64,000 nt of DNA from GCA-2706205 sp964215955 (GTDB lineage Bacteria; Bdellovibrionota; Bacteriovoracia; Bacteriovoracales; Bacteriovoracaceae), in the NCBI GenBank assembly GCA_964215955.1, contig CAXPDR010000014.1, positions 194,713 to 258,712 of the forward strand, written 5' to 3'. Positions 1 through 8,282 of the stretch are shown here, piece by piece; positions within the stretch are counted from its first letter, which is position 1, and each line of letters starts with the position of its first letter. A model generated the notes under the pieces. The model was not told the origin of the DNA, did not search any database, and worked only from the letters and a program-made list of their open reading frames with translations. Position numbers and translations under genes: made by a program.

Positions 1-156
1 AATTACTGTAACTAATAGAACTATAATAATAAATAAAATGATTAGCATGAAGTCCTACTCGGTTCATTAAGGGTTTTTCTGTATATAACGCAACGAAGCT
101 ACACAAATGAATTATGAAAATCTAGAATACTCATTTGGCAAATAAATGGAGAATTT
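1..156. other. Upstream region without a gene
   Basis: No coding frame is visible here on either strand. A TATAAT-like hexamer lies at 22-27, but its -35 partner would fall at or before the window edge, so no promoter is claimed. A GGAGA ribosome-binding site sits just before the ATG at 157. Confidence 0.5.
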
Positions 157-1638
157 ATGACTGAAATAAATTTGTCAGTTAATGACGTTAAAGTATCAAG
201 TTTTATTGGTGGAAAATGGGAAGAATCGAAAGGTAGTACTAGCGATATTATTAGTCCATATACTGGTAAGAAGTGTGGGGAAGTTAATTACTCTAGTATA
301 GAGGATTTAGATAGAGCAGTTAAACTTGCTCGTAATGCTCAATTAAAATGGGCTGAATTATCCATGAAAGCTAGGGCTCAAGTTTTATTTAAATTTAGAG
401 AAATTTTAGTACAAAGACAAGATGAAATTTCACATATAGTTGCACTTGAGAATGGTAAAACCCTTGGGGAAGCCAAAGCTGGCTTGATGAAAGGGATTGA
501 AGTTCTGGAATATGCACTTTCATTACAAAACTCAGATATGGGTGGAAAACTGGAAGTTAGTAGGGGGGTATTTTGTGAATACAGAAGAGAGGCATTGGGA
601 GTCGTTGCCTCAATAACACCATTTAATTTTCCGGCGATGGTACCTATGTGGACTATTCCAATTGCTATTGGCTTAGGAAATGCTTACGTTTGGAAACCTT
701 CAGAGAAAACTCCTTTAACTTCTAAGTTTATTGCTGAGGCTTTTCAGGCAGCCGGTTTACCTGATGGAATTTTAACAGTGATCCAAGGTGAAAAGGAAAT
801 AGTAGAAGGTATCATAGATCACGAAGATATTAAGGCCATTGCTTTTGTTGGATCAACAAAAGTTGCCAAAATTGTTTATCAACGTGCAACTTCTCATGGG
901 AAAAGAGCCTTGTGTTTAGGTGGAGCAAAGAATCATATTGTTCTACTTCCAGACGCTGATCTAGAGGTGACAGGATTAGGGATTTCTGACTCTTTTACAG
1001 GGTGTGCTGGGCAAAGATGTATGGCAGCATCTGTTCTACTAGCAGTAGGTGATGTTGGGAATCACATAGAAAAAATTAAAGAAAGAGCAGAGGCTCAAGT
1101 TCTTGGTAAAACTATGGGTGCGATTATTACCAAAGAGCAATTAAACTTTTTAAATGAGTCTATTGAAAAGGCCGTAAGTGAAGGTGCCAATTTAATCCTC
1201 GATGGAAGAAATCAAAAGCCTAGTGATACAAATATGGCCGATGGTTTTTGGCTTGGTCCCACGATATTAGATAATGTAAAGCCTGGCTCTCATGCTGCAA
1301 AAATTGAGCTTTTTGGTCCTGTCTTAGCAATAGTGAGATGTGAGAATATTTCTGAGGCAATGAAGATTCAAAACTCGAGTGGTTACGGAAATGCTGCAAG
1401 CGTATTTACAAGTTCTGGACCAATGGCCGCCCATGTAGCAAGTCTTGCTGAATGTGGAATGTTTGGAGTAAATATCGGAGTTCCTGTACCAAGAGAACCA
1501 TTTAGCTTTGGTGGCGTTAAGGACTCAAAGTTTGGACATGGAGATATAACAGGAGATCATTCTCTTGATTTTTGGACAGACGTAAAAAAGATAACAACTA
1601 AATGGGAAAACCAAAACGATCACAATTGGATGTCGTAG
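157..1638 (+). CDS. mmsA: CoA-acylating (methyl)malonate-semialdehyde dehydrogenase
   Basis: This 493-residue protein is a full-length aldehyde dehydrogenase of the MmsA/IolA subfamily. Members oxidise methylmalonate or malonate semialdehyde to propionyl- or acetyl-CoA with NAD and CoA, releasing CO2. Seen directly: the early TPFNFPAMVPMW stretch typical of the subfamily and the catalytic block GCAGQRCMA with the nucleophile at Cys288. The start has a good GGAGA site. It is the first gene of a tight operon with URC1-like, URC4-like and uracil phosphoribosyltransferase genes, 10 bases before the next start. Because the fungal URC pathway ends in malonate semialdehyde or 3-hydroxypropionate, I infer this enzyme disposes of the C3 product as acetyl-CoA. 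Valine or inositol catabolism is the alternative, but no such genes lie nearby. Confidence 0.9.
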   Translation: MTEINLSVNDVKVSSFIGGKWEESKGSTSDIISPYTGKKCGEVNYSSIEDLDRAVKLARNAQLKWAELSMKARAQVLFKFREILVQRQDEISHIVALENGKTLGEAKAGLMKGIEVLEYALSLQNSDMGGKLEVSRGVFCEYRREALGVVASITPFNFPAMVPMWTIPIAIGLGNAYVWKPSEKTPLTSKFIAEAFQAAGLPDGILTVIQGEKEIVEGIIDHEDIKAIAFVGSTKVAKIVYQRATSHGKRALCLGGAKNHIVLLPDADLEVTGLGISDSFTGCAGQRCMAASVLLAVGDVGNHIEKIKERAEAQVLGKTMGAIITKEQLNFLNESIEKAVSEGANLILDGRNQKPSDTNMADGFWLGPTILDNVKPGSHAAKIELFGPVLAIVRCENISEAMKIQNSSGYGNAASVFTSSGPMAAHVASLAECGMFGVNIGVPVPREPFSFGGVKDSKFGHGDITGDHSLDFWTDVKKITTKWENQNDHNWMS

Positions 1639-1648
1639 AGAGAAAACT

Positions 1649-2917
1649 ATGGATTTAAAAGATAAAACATTTAAACGTACTTCACATGTAGTATTAACTT
1701 CACACTCTAATCAATTATTTAAGGATATTCCTAAAATAAATTGGGGAGAAAAGGACCCAGAAAAAAGAGGACCTGTTATTGCAACTATTTCTGAAAAAGA
1801 AAATCGTAACTCGATTGGTTCCCACTCTGGTTCATATACTGTTTATCGAGCTCTTTCTATCGCGTCCGGTGCTTTTCCTAAAGACCATCGACCTGAATTG
1901 GATAATACAGAAGGAACCTACGCTGTTAAGCCAAATCCTGCATGGTATGATCCAGAAAGGATTGTAACTATTGATCCTTTTGGTGCTGATGTTAATCTTC
2001 ATTTTAAGAAATTCTTTAAGGAAGGTTATAATATCAAACCATCAATTGCTGTTACCCAAGCACATTTACATATTCCTGAAGTTCAGGAGGCCGTTAAAAA
2101 AGGAAGGTTAAAAGTAGATGGTAAAATTGTTAAAGAAGACGGATCTGTGAAATGTACAAAAATTGCTCTTGAGCCAGTATGGTATTTACCAGGTATGGCC
2201 AAACGATTAAATATTGATGAAGGCGAGTTAAGAAAGATTTTATTCCAAGAAACAGGTGGAATGTTTCCAGAACTTGTGACAAGGCCAGATTTAAAAATTC
2301 TTCTTCCTCCTATAGGTTCAAGTACTGCTTATGTCTTTGGAAATCCAGATGATCTTCAGAACCCAGATGTTGAGCTTACTTGTAGAGTCCATGATGAGTG
2401 TAATGGGTCAGATGTTTTTGGCTCTGATATCTGTACCTGTAGACCCTATTTAACATGGGGAATAGAGGATGCTGCAAGAACAGCTCAAAAAGGTGGCGTA
2501 GGTTTAATTGTTTATTTCAGGAAAGAAGGAAGAGCCCTAGGGGAAGTGACCAAATTCTTGGTTTATAATGCTAGAAAAAGGCAAGAAGGTGGAGACTCAG
2601 CCAAGAATTATTTTTATCGAACTGAATGTGTTGCCGGTGTTCAGGATGCTAGGTTTCAAGAATTTATGCCAGATACATTAAATTATCTTGGAGTTAAAAA
2701 AATTCATAATCTTCACTCTATGAGTAATATGAAATATGATGCAATTGTGAGTAGTGGGATTGAAGTTGTTAATAGGCTTTCTATTCCTGAAGAATTAATA
2801 CCAGCAGATGCACAAGTTGAAATTGAGGCAAAAAAAGCAGCTGGCTATTTTACTGATGGCGAAATCAAAGATGAAAAAGATCTACAAAATGTTCAAGGAA
2901 GGGAATTAGATGAGTAA
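1649..2917 (+). CDS. GTP cyclohydrolase II-like protein, URC1 type
   Basis: The 422-residue protein has a RibA-like core in its second half. Three zinc-ligand cysteines at 251, 262 and 264 have the same 11 and 2 residue spacing as E. coli RibA. They are followed by the YFRKEGRALGEVTKF segment that matches RibA YLRQEGRGIGL. Roughly 190 residues of non-RibA sequence precede this core, and the usual riboflavin partner RibB is absent. That architecture, plus the adjacent DUF1688 gene, matches the URC1 branch of the family, which acts on a uracil-derived nucleotide in fungal uracil catabolism, rather than riboflavin synthesis. The start has an AGAGAGAAA leader, and its stop overlaps the next ATG by 8 bases (ATGAGTAA). 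The exact substrate is inferred. Confidence 0.82.
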   Translation: MDLKDKTFKRTSHVVLTSHSNQLFKDIPKINWGEKDPEKRGPVIATISEKENRNSIGSHSGSYTVYRALSIASGAFPKDHRPELDNTEGTYAVKPNPAWYDPERIVTIDPFGADVNLHFKKFFKEGYNIKPSIAVTQAHLHIPEVQEAVKKGRLKVDGKIVKEDGSVKCTKIALEPVWYLPGMAKRLNIDEGELRKILFQETGGMFPELVTRPDLKILLPPIGSSTAYVFGNPDDLQNPDVELTCRVHDECNGSDVFGSDICTCRPYLTWGIEDAARTAQKGGVGLIVYFRKEGRALGEVTKFLVYNARKRQEGGDSAKNYFYRTECVAGVQDARFQEFMPDTLNYLGVKKIHNLHSMSNMKYDAIVSSGIEVVNRLSIPEELIPADAQVEIEAKKAAGYFTDGEIKDEKDLQNVQGRELDE

Positions 2918-4127
2918 TTTTTCAAACCAAGATATTGATTATATTTTATCTCCAAAAGCAGTACGAGAAACAACTAAAAAAATTTTTGATCTCGCAGACT
3001 CTGGAAAAACTCATTTTAAATTGAATCTAGATAAATTAGAGGCTTGTTCAGACTATGTGCTTGATGTAATCAACCAGAATTATCCGGATCATAATATTCC
3101 ATTTCATAGTAGGTGGGGACATTTTAACGTTGGCTCAAAAAATAGAGAAGAAGAATTATCTTCTTATATTCAAACAGAGGATGCATTAGAAAAGGCACGA
3201 ATAAAACTTGATCTGGTCATTGTTTCCGTTTTACTAGATGCAGGAGCTGGAAAAGAATGGAAGTTTAAAGAAGATGGAACTTTCTTTGATCGATCTGAGG
3301 GGCTTGCTGTAGCATCTTACCATATGTTCTTGAATGGTGATTTTTCTATTTCTCAAGATAAAAAGCTTCAAGTTAATGGTGAAAAATTAAAAAATATTTC
3401 TATTGAAGATATTGCAAATGGATTTCAGGTTACAAGTAACAATCCTATGGTTGGATTGGAAGGTAGAACAAGTCTTCTCTCAAAACTTGGTGATGCTGTT
3501 TTAGAAAATAAAGAAGTTTTTCCTTTAGGAAGGCCAGGATCTATCATTGATTATCTTGTTGAAAAACACGGAAAAAATTTTAGTGTAACTGATATTTTAA
3601 CCGCCGTACTGAAGGGGCTTGGACCCATCTGGCCGGGAAGAATTTCGGCAAATGGAATAAATCTTGGAGATGTATGGCATTATGCAGAGCTTGGTTCTGA
3701 AATAAATCGTGATACTGTTGTTTGTTTTCACAAGTTAAGCCAATGGTTAACTTATAGTCTAGTTATGCCTATGATGGAGGCTGGCTTAAATATATCTGGC
3801 GCAGAAAAGCTTACAGGCTTAGCAGAATACAGGAATGGTGGTCTTTTTTTAGATTTTGGAGTCATCCAATTAAGAGACGAGAAGCTTTTAGAACAAAGTC
3901 ATAAGCCATCAAGTGATTTAATTATTGAGTGGAGAGCTTTAACTGTTCAACTTTTGGATAAAGTTGGAAAGTTTATTCAAGAAAAAATCGGTAAGTCTGA
4001 CAGTGAGTTCCCACTAGCGAAAGTTTTAGAAGGTGGGACCTGGTGGGCCGGAAGAAAAATCGCAAAAGAAAAAAGAATCTGTGGCTCTACTCCAATCAAA
4101 CTAGATAGTGACGGAACTGTTTTTTAA
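2910..4127 (+). CDS. DUF1688 family protein, URC4 type
   Basis: A 405-residue soluble protein that I recognise as the DUF1688 family, whose founding member is URC4 of the yeast uracil-degradation pathway. Visible family-like stretches include HSRWGHFNVG near the N-terminus, FFDRSEGLAVASYHMF in the middle, GPIWPGRISANGINLGDVW, and GGTWWAGRKIAKEKR near the C-terminus. There is no signal peptide or membrane segment, so it is cytoplasmic. It overlaps the URC1-like gene by 8 bases, implying translational coupling. The biochemical reaction of URC4 is not firmly established; genetics places it downstream of UMP formation. Family and pathway assignment are fairly sure, the reaction is not. Confidence 0.8.
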   Translation: MSNFSNQDIDYILSPKAVRETTKKIFDLADSGKTHFKLNLDKLEACSDYVLDVINQNYPDHNIPFHSRWGHFNVGSKNREEELSSYIQTEDALEKARIKLDLVIVSVLLDAGAGKEWKFKEDGTFFDRSEGLAVASYHMFLNGDFSISQDKKLQVNGEKLKNISIEDIANGFQVTSNNPMVGLEGRTSLLSKLGDAVLENKEVFPLGRPGSIIDYLVEKHGKNFSVTDILTAVLKGLGPIWPGRISANGINLGDVWHYAELGSEINRDTVVCFHKLSQWLTYSLVMPMMEAGLNISGAEKLTGLAEYRNGGLFLDFGVIQLRDEKLLEQSHKPSSDLIIEWRALTVQLLDKVGKFIQEKIGKSDSEFPLAKVLEGGTWWAGRKIAKEKRICGSTPIKLDSDGTVF

Positions 4128-4140
4128 ATTAGGACAAATT

Positions 4141-4770
4141 ATGAATAAAAATATTATAGAAATTAAACATCCACTTATAGACCATAAACTTGGTTTTCTT
4201 CGTGATGAGAAGACTAAAAGTGATGAATTTAGAAGAATTATAGTAGAACTTACTAAGTTTTTAGCTTTTGAAGCGACTAAAGACTTGGAAGTGATAGCTG
4301 AGAAGATTGAAACACCTATCGCTCCAGCACAAGTTAATAGAATCAAACAACCTCCAGTAATTGTTTCCATTATGAGAGCAGGAAATGGGATGATAGATTC
4401 CATGCTCACACTTTTGCCATTTTGTTCTGCTGGGCATATTGGAATTTATAGAGATAAATTTATTAATAATACAGTTGAATATTATTTTAAAATGCCGGAA
4501 AAGATAAAAGGCAAAGAAATTCTTTTAGTAGATCCTCTTTTAGCTACAGGTGATACAGCAATTGCTTCAATCGATAGGTTAAAACAATATGAAGTTGGAA
4601 AAATTAAAATGCTTACGATACTTTCCTGTAAAGAAGGGTTGGATAGGCTTCATCATTTTCATCCAGATGTCGATGTGTATACTTTAAGTGCTCACGAAGA
4701 GCTAAACGAAAAAGGGTACCTTGTTCCTGGTCTAGGAGATGCAGGAGACAGGTTATTTGGTACTAAGTGA
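4141..4770 (+). CDS. upp: Uracil phosphoribosyltransferase
   Basis: This 209-residue enzyme makes UMP from uracil and PRPP. The PRPP loop LLVDPLLATGDTA and the C-terminal GLGDAGDRLFGT uracil-binding tail are both intact, and the IMRAGNGM segment matches the family. An upstream in-frame ATG at 4108 lies inside the DUF1688 gene; I prefer 4141 because it has an AGGA site just before it and begins at the family's usual N-terminus. The gene follows the URC4-like gene by 13 bases. In yeast the URC route needs the equivalent enzyme, because UMP and not uracil is degraded, so the context suggests catabolism as well as salvage. Confidence 0.93.
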   Translation: MNKNIIEIKHPLIDHKLGFLRDEKTKSDEFRRIIVELTKFLAFEATKDLEVIAEKIETPIAPAQVNRIKQPPVIVSIMRAGNGMIDSMLTLLPFCSAGHIGIYRDKFINNTVEYYFKMPEKIKGKEILLVDPLLATGDTAIASIDRLKQYEVGKIKMLTILSCKEGLDRLHHFHPDVDVYTLSAHEELNEKGYLVPGLGDAGDRLFGTK

Positions 4771-5309
4771 TGGTGAAGTTTCTAAGTTTAATTTTTCTTT
4801 TAATTTCCTTTAACCTGAATGCAGAGACTAAAGTTCAATTGCAAACAGCTCCAGTTGCAACTCTTTTAGGTGCTAGCAATCTCGAAATCAATTATGGATT
4901 TCTAGATAAATTTAGTGTTGGATTTGGCGGACTTAGGTGGGAGTCTGAAGTTCTTGATGTTGAGTTTGAAGCTAATGAGTTTCATTTATATTTCACTTAC
5001 TGGAAGGAAAAGCACTTTTCCGATTCATGGTTTGGATTTTTAGGTTATTCAAAACTAGCAATGGAATTAGAAACGGAAGATTCTAGTGGTAAGTCCTATA
5101 CAGGTTCCGTCGATGGATCAGGTCCGATTATTGGATCAGGATACAATTGGCAATGGGATCATTTCAATGCTCAGTTTGGTTATAGTATTGGATTCTATGG
5201 CTTTGATTCTAAGTTAGAACTTGAGGCAAGTGATGGAGAAGTCCAGGATGAATCTATCCCGTTAGGTACAGTTGGTAGTTTCTTTATTAATATAGGTTGG
5301 GTGTTTTAG
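4770..5309 (+). CDS. Putative outer-membrane beta-barrel protein
   Basis: A 179-residue exported protein. A signal peptide of about 18 residues ending in NLNA is followed by alternating hydrophobic/polar strands and a C-terminal aromatic residue (GWVF), as in outer-membrane barrels. The ATG at 4770 overlaps the previous stop in a TGATG junction; a GTG one codon earlier is less likely. It is translationally coupled to upp, so it may sit at the end of the uracil operon. A role as a uptake channel for pyrimidines would be speculation. I do not recognise a named family. Confidence 0.65.
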   Translation: MVKFLSLIFLLISFNLNAETKVQLQTAPVATLLGASNLEINYGFLDKFSVGFGGLRWESEVLDVEFEANEFHLYFTYWKEKHFSDSWFGFLGYSKLAMELETEDSSGKSYTGSVDGSGPIIGSGYNWQWDHFNAQFGYSIGFYGFDSKLELEASDGEVQDESIPLGTVGSFFINIGWVF

Positions 5310-6107
5310 TTATTCTTCTTTTTCTTTACTTTGATAGAAAAAATAATTAAAGGCAAAGAATATTGCAGTATCTTGATTGACCCTATGTAGAGGGCTATTA
5401 GTATTATTTGAATTTGCATAATTAGAAAATCTAAGGCCAAAAAGGTAAAAAATCTTTTCTGATTCGTATATTAAAAAAGCCGATTGATCTAGACTAATAT
5501 GGCCTTCTTTAGCATTATATCGAGGACGCTCAGTAGTGATATCTCTTCCGTCAACTTCATAAAAATAATCATTTAGCTTTTCATTGGCATATCCATATTT
5601 AAAACTTAGATTTAAAGTATATTTTTCCAGAAATCTATATTTGTAATCAATTTGCGGAACAAATCTGTAACCTCTATGTTTTGTAAAGTCAAAGTCAGTT
5701 GAAAAAACATATCTAAAGGGAATTTCTAATTCTATGGAGTGTTTTTTGGTTTCTAGCAGGGTCGCATTTATTCTTGGCCCTATTTCTCCTAACCAGTCTA
5801 AGTCCTCCATACCTTCACGGGCTTTATTGTCTTCAGAGTTTGCGGGAAAACTTGCGCCAAAACTTAAATCAACGTCTATGGTTTCATTTTTAAAAAATCT
5901 AGCCCTTGTTCCCTTTTTATCAGATCGAAATAACTTTCCTCTATATTTGAAGGAAGGAAATGCTATTGCCCTAGTTCGGCCTTGGTCAGCTGCAGGATAA
6001 TCAGATATATAACCAGCTCCTGCAGCCATTCCTATTTCATAGAGCGGTAATTGTGCGTAAGTATATTGAGTGGAAAAAAAAAGAATAACGAGTATAATAA
6101 ATTTCAT
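5310..6107 (-). CDS. MipA/OmpV family outer-membrane protein
   Basis: This 265-residue exported protein matches the MipA/OmpV family. It has the early GAGYISDYPAADQ segment, then FPSFKYRGKLFRSDKKGTRA, then a REGMEDLDWLGEIGPRIN stretch, in the family order, and it ends in an aromatic strand FNYFF followed by a short polar tail. MipA links MltA and PBP1b in E. coli, while other members are porin-like; the role here is open. I prefer the start at 6107, which gives a standard MKF signal peptide ending in TYA. An ATG at 6131 would add eight residues. Neither start has a strong ribosome-binding site. The gene converges stop-to-stop with the preceding barrel gene, with no spacer. Confidence 0.8.
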   Translation of the reverse strand: MKFIILVILFFSTQYTYAQLPLYEIGMAAGAGYISDYPAADQGRTRAIAFPSFKYRGKLFRSDKKGTRARFFKNETIDVDLSFGASFPANSEDNKAREGMEDLDWLGEIGPRINATLLETKKHSIELEIPFRYVFSTDFDFTKHRGYRFVPQIDYKYRFLEKYTLNLSFKYGYANEKLNDYFYEVDGRDITTERPRYNAKEGHISLDQSAFLIYESEKIFYLFGLRFSNYANSNNTNSPLHRVNQDTAIFFAFNYFFYQSKEKEE

Positions 6108-6133
6108 TAGAACTATTATAGTTGGAAACATGA

Positions 6134-6457
6134 TTGAGGCAAGCTTTGGAACGAATCACTGTAAAAAAATTAAAAGAAAGAATGGAAAATGAAAACCTAT
6201 TTATTTTGGACGTTCGAACGCTTGAAGAGTTTGAATTTGCAAATATTGGAGGAATACATATTCCTCTCGATGAATTAGAGTCAAGGGTTAAGGAACTTGA
6301 TCATAAAAAGGAAATATTTTGTTTGTGTCATCACGGTGTTAGAAGTGCTTATGCTGCACAAATTTTGAGTAGTAAAGGTTTTAAAAAGGTTACTAATATA
6401 GAAGGTGGGATTGATGCTTGGTCTTTACAGATTGATCCACAAGTAAAGAGGTATTGA
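6134..6457 (+). CDS. Single-domain rhodanese-like protein
   Basis: A 107-residue cytoplasmic rhodanese domain of the PspE/GlpE size class. Seen: ITVKKLKERM, ILDVRTLEEFEFANIGGIHIPL, the active-site loop CLCHHGVRS with catalytic Cys near residue 73, and GGIDAWS at the end. It probably transfers sulfane sulfur or acts in sulfur relay. The start is a TTG; I kept it because the ITVKKL strand is conserved in the family and would be lost with the first in-frame ATG at 6182. A GGAAA lies upstream of the TTG. The stop overlaps the next gene in a TGATG junction. Confidence 0.8.
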   Translation: MRQALERITVKKLKERMENENLFILDVRTLEEFEFANIGGIHIPLDELESRVKELDHKKEIFCLCHHGVRSAYAAQILSSKGFKKVTNIEGGIDAWSLQIDPQVKRY

Positions 6458-7086
6458 TGGAAAACATAAAGCCAAGAAGAGAAGAAATGTTTAGTTTTTA
6501 CAACAGTTTTGAAAGGCCGACCCTTAACATCTGTGAAAAAATAAGAACTGTTAATTTCCTTCCGGCCCTAAAGGCTAAAAATATACCTGTGTTCCATTAT
6601 ATGCTTTATTGTCTATGTCAGGCCATCCAGGAAAATGAAAACTTTAAACTTCGGTTTAATGGAAAACATATATATAGTGTTGGCAGGATTATTCCAAGTT
6701 ATACTGTTACAGATAAAGACGATATCTTAAATTTTGCGACTTTGGAATATCGAGAAAATATGGAAGAGTTTATCAGTGATTCCATTCAAAAAAAGAAAGC
6801 TGCAGAAGTTATGAATGAACTTAACTTAGATGACCCTAGTCACTTGGACTATATCTTTGTGACTTGTTTACCTTGGATGGACTTCACATCAATTGAACAT
6901 CCTATAAAAAAGTTTAGTAACAATACTATTCCTTCATTTGCTATAGGGAAAATTAATGACCACGGAAGGGAGCTAGATTTTTCTTTTTCTGTACAGGCCC
7001 ATCATGGTCTTGTTGATGGGATTCATGTCTCTCATTTGATAAAGCGTTTAACTAAACATTTAGAACACGTCTTAGTCGTCAGCTAG
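6457..7086 (+). CDS. Chloramphenicol acetyltransferase-fold acyltransferase
   Basis: This 209-residue protein belongs to the CAT family (PF00302). It shows the FSFYNSFERPTLNI segment near the N-terminus and the catalytic HHGLVDGIH motif near the C-terminus, where the first or second His is the general base. The start is set by AAAGAGGT upstream and a TGATG junction with the rhodanese gene, implying coupled translation. CAT enzymes work as trimers and acetylate small hydroxyl compounds. In environmental bacteria many homologues do not confer drug resistance, so I do not call this a resistance gene. It overlaps the convergent small gene downstream by 15 bases. Confidence 0.82.
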   Translation: MENIKPRREEMFSFYNSFERPTLNICEKIRTVNFLPALKAKNIPVFHYMLYCLCQAIQENENFKLRFNGKHIYSVGRIIPSYTVTDKDDILNFATLEYRENMEEFISDSIQKKKAAEVMNELNLDDPSHLDYIFVTCLPWMDFTSIEHPIKKFSNNTIPSFAIGKINDHGRELDFSFSVQAHHGLVDGIHVSHLIKRLTKHLEHVLVVS

Positions 7087-7290
7087 TTGGTCTAAAAGTT
7101 TTTTATTATTTATGGTGCATATTAATTTGTGATCTTCCTTTCTGGTAATGTCTATTAATTTGGGTATTGCTGTTCCTCCCATAACGAGTTTTAAATAGCC
7201 TAGTGCGTTGTAGTGATAATCCAGTTCAATATCATTTCTTTGCAAAAGTTTTTCTGAATTTAAATATTCATGGTTAAATTCTTTGCTCAT
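7072..7290 (-). CDS. Small hypothetical protein (72 residues)
   Basis: I do not recognise the family. The start at 7290 is chosen over an upstream ATG at 7317 because a clear GAGGAG ribosome-binding site precedes it by the correct distance. The product is a soluble, mildly basic protein (start MSKEFNHEYL) with no export signal. Its end overlaps the CAT-like gene by 15 bases on the opposite strand. The strong ribosome-binding site argues that it is real. Confidence 0.6.
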   Translation of the reverse strand: MSKEFNHEYLNSEKLLQRNDIELDYHYNALGYLKLVMGGTAIPKLIDITRKEDHKLICTINNKKLLDQLADD

Positions 7291-7491
7291 AGTTAATACT
7301 CCTCGAGTAATTTCCATTTGATGATACGCGTTAAATGTTAAGGAAATATTGCTGTATAATATAGGTATAGAGGTTATTGATAAAAATCATGCTTTTATTA
7401 TAAGAAAAACTTAAAAAACATATAATTTTTTCTTTTAATATAAAGTTTTGTTAAGTAAAGTAATCTCATCATTTTTCAAGAGAGAGTAGAT

Positions 7492-8217
7492 ATGAAGTCT
7501 TTATTTTTAGTAGTGATGCTAAGTTTATCTCAGGTTGTTAGTGCAAAATATTTACAATACGACCAAATCAGGGAAGAAGTTAAACAAATGGCAAGTGATA
7601 ATCATAATCCCCACCATGGTTACTCAAAGGCCCGAAAAATTATTATGCAAGAAATTCACTTAGACCAAGATTCCGTTGGTTATTTTGTGCAAGATGTTTA
7701 TTGTAAAATTAAATTTAGAAAATCTGTTGGCCCGAATAGAATGCCAAATCACACTAAAATTAATGTTGAACATACTTGGCCAAGATCTAGATTTGGCGTA
7801 AAGAAAGGTTCAAAAAAGTTTAGAGTTATGGAAGCAGATCTTCATCACTTGTTTCCTTCTGAGTCTAAAACAAATAGTTCAAGAGGTAATTACGAGTTTA
7901 CTCAATTTAAAGGTAATGACTGGTCGATAACTGACTGTCCTACTTCTAAAAGAGGTTATGTACCTAGTACAGGGAATGAGGGATTTGAACCTCCACTAAG
8001 TCATAAAGGAAATGTTGCTAGAGCTCTTTTTTATATGGCCGTTAGATACGATTTAAGAATCTCTGACCATGAGGAGTTCTTCTTAAGACAATGGAATTTA
8101 ATCGATCCAGTTGATGAAGAAGAAATTAGAAGAGATGAGTATATTCAACAAACTCAAGGTAATTCGAATCCATTTGTACATGATCCAGAACTTGCTGATA
8201 TCATTACAGATTTCTAA
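7492..8217 (+). CDS. endA: Endonuclease I family secreted nuclease
   Basis: A 241-residue protein with a cleavable signal peptide (MKSLFLVVML to VVSA) followed by the endonuclease I / EndA domain (PF04231). Seen: the NVEHTWPRSRFG core with catalytic His near residue 94, EADLHHLFPSESKTNSSRGNYEF, and a FYMAVRYD helix. EndA enzymes are periplasmic or secreted and cut double-stranded DNA non-specifically. An AGAGAGAGTA site precedes the ATG. In a predator it fits digestion of prey chromosomes, which is inference. It stands alone with about 200 bases of gene-free sequence upstream. Confidence 0.92.
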   Translation: MKSLFLVVMLSLSQVVSAKYLQYDQIREEVKQMASDNHNPHHGYSKARKIIMQEIHLDQDSVGYFVQDVYCKIKFRKSVGPNRMPNHTKINVEHTWPRSRFGVKKGSKKFRVMEADLHHLFPSESKTNSSRGNYEFTQFKGNDWSITDCPTSKRGYVPSTGNEGFEPPLSHKGNVARALFYMAVRYDLRISDHEEFFLRQWNLIDPVDEEEIRRDEYIQQTQGNSNPFVHDPELADIITDF

Positions 8218-8282
8218 TAATTTATTTTAAAAGATGTAATAAGGTTTAAGCATTTGTCACTCAAAAAGCAAGGAGTTGATAT

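Noticed and set aside
1649..2917. Riboflavin-pathway RibA
   Set aside because: Its long N-terminal extension and DUF1688/UPRT neighbours point to the URC1 branch.
6457..7086. Calling the CAT-fold gene a chloramphenicol-resistance gene
   Set aside because: The family is broad, there is no resistance or mobile context, and the sequence is not close to known resistance enzymes by eye.
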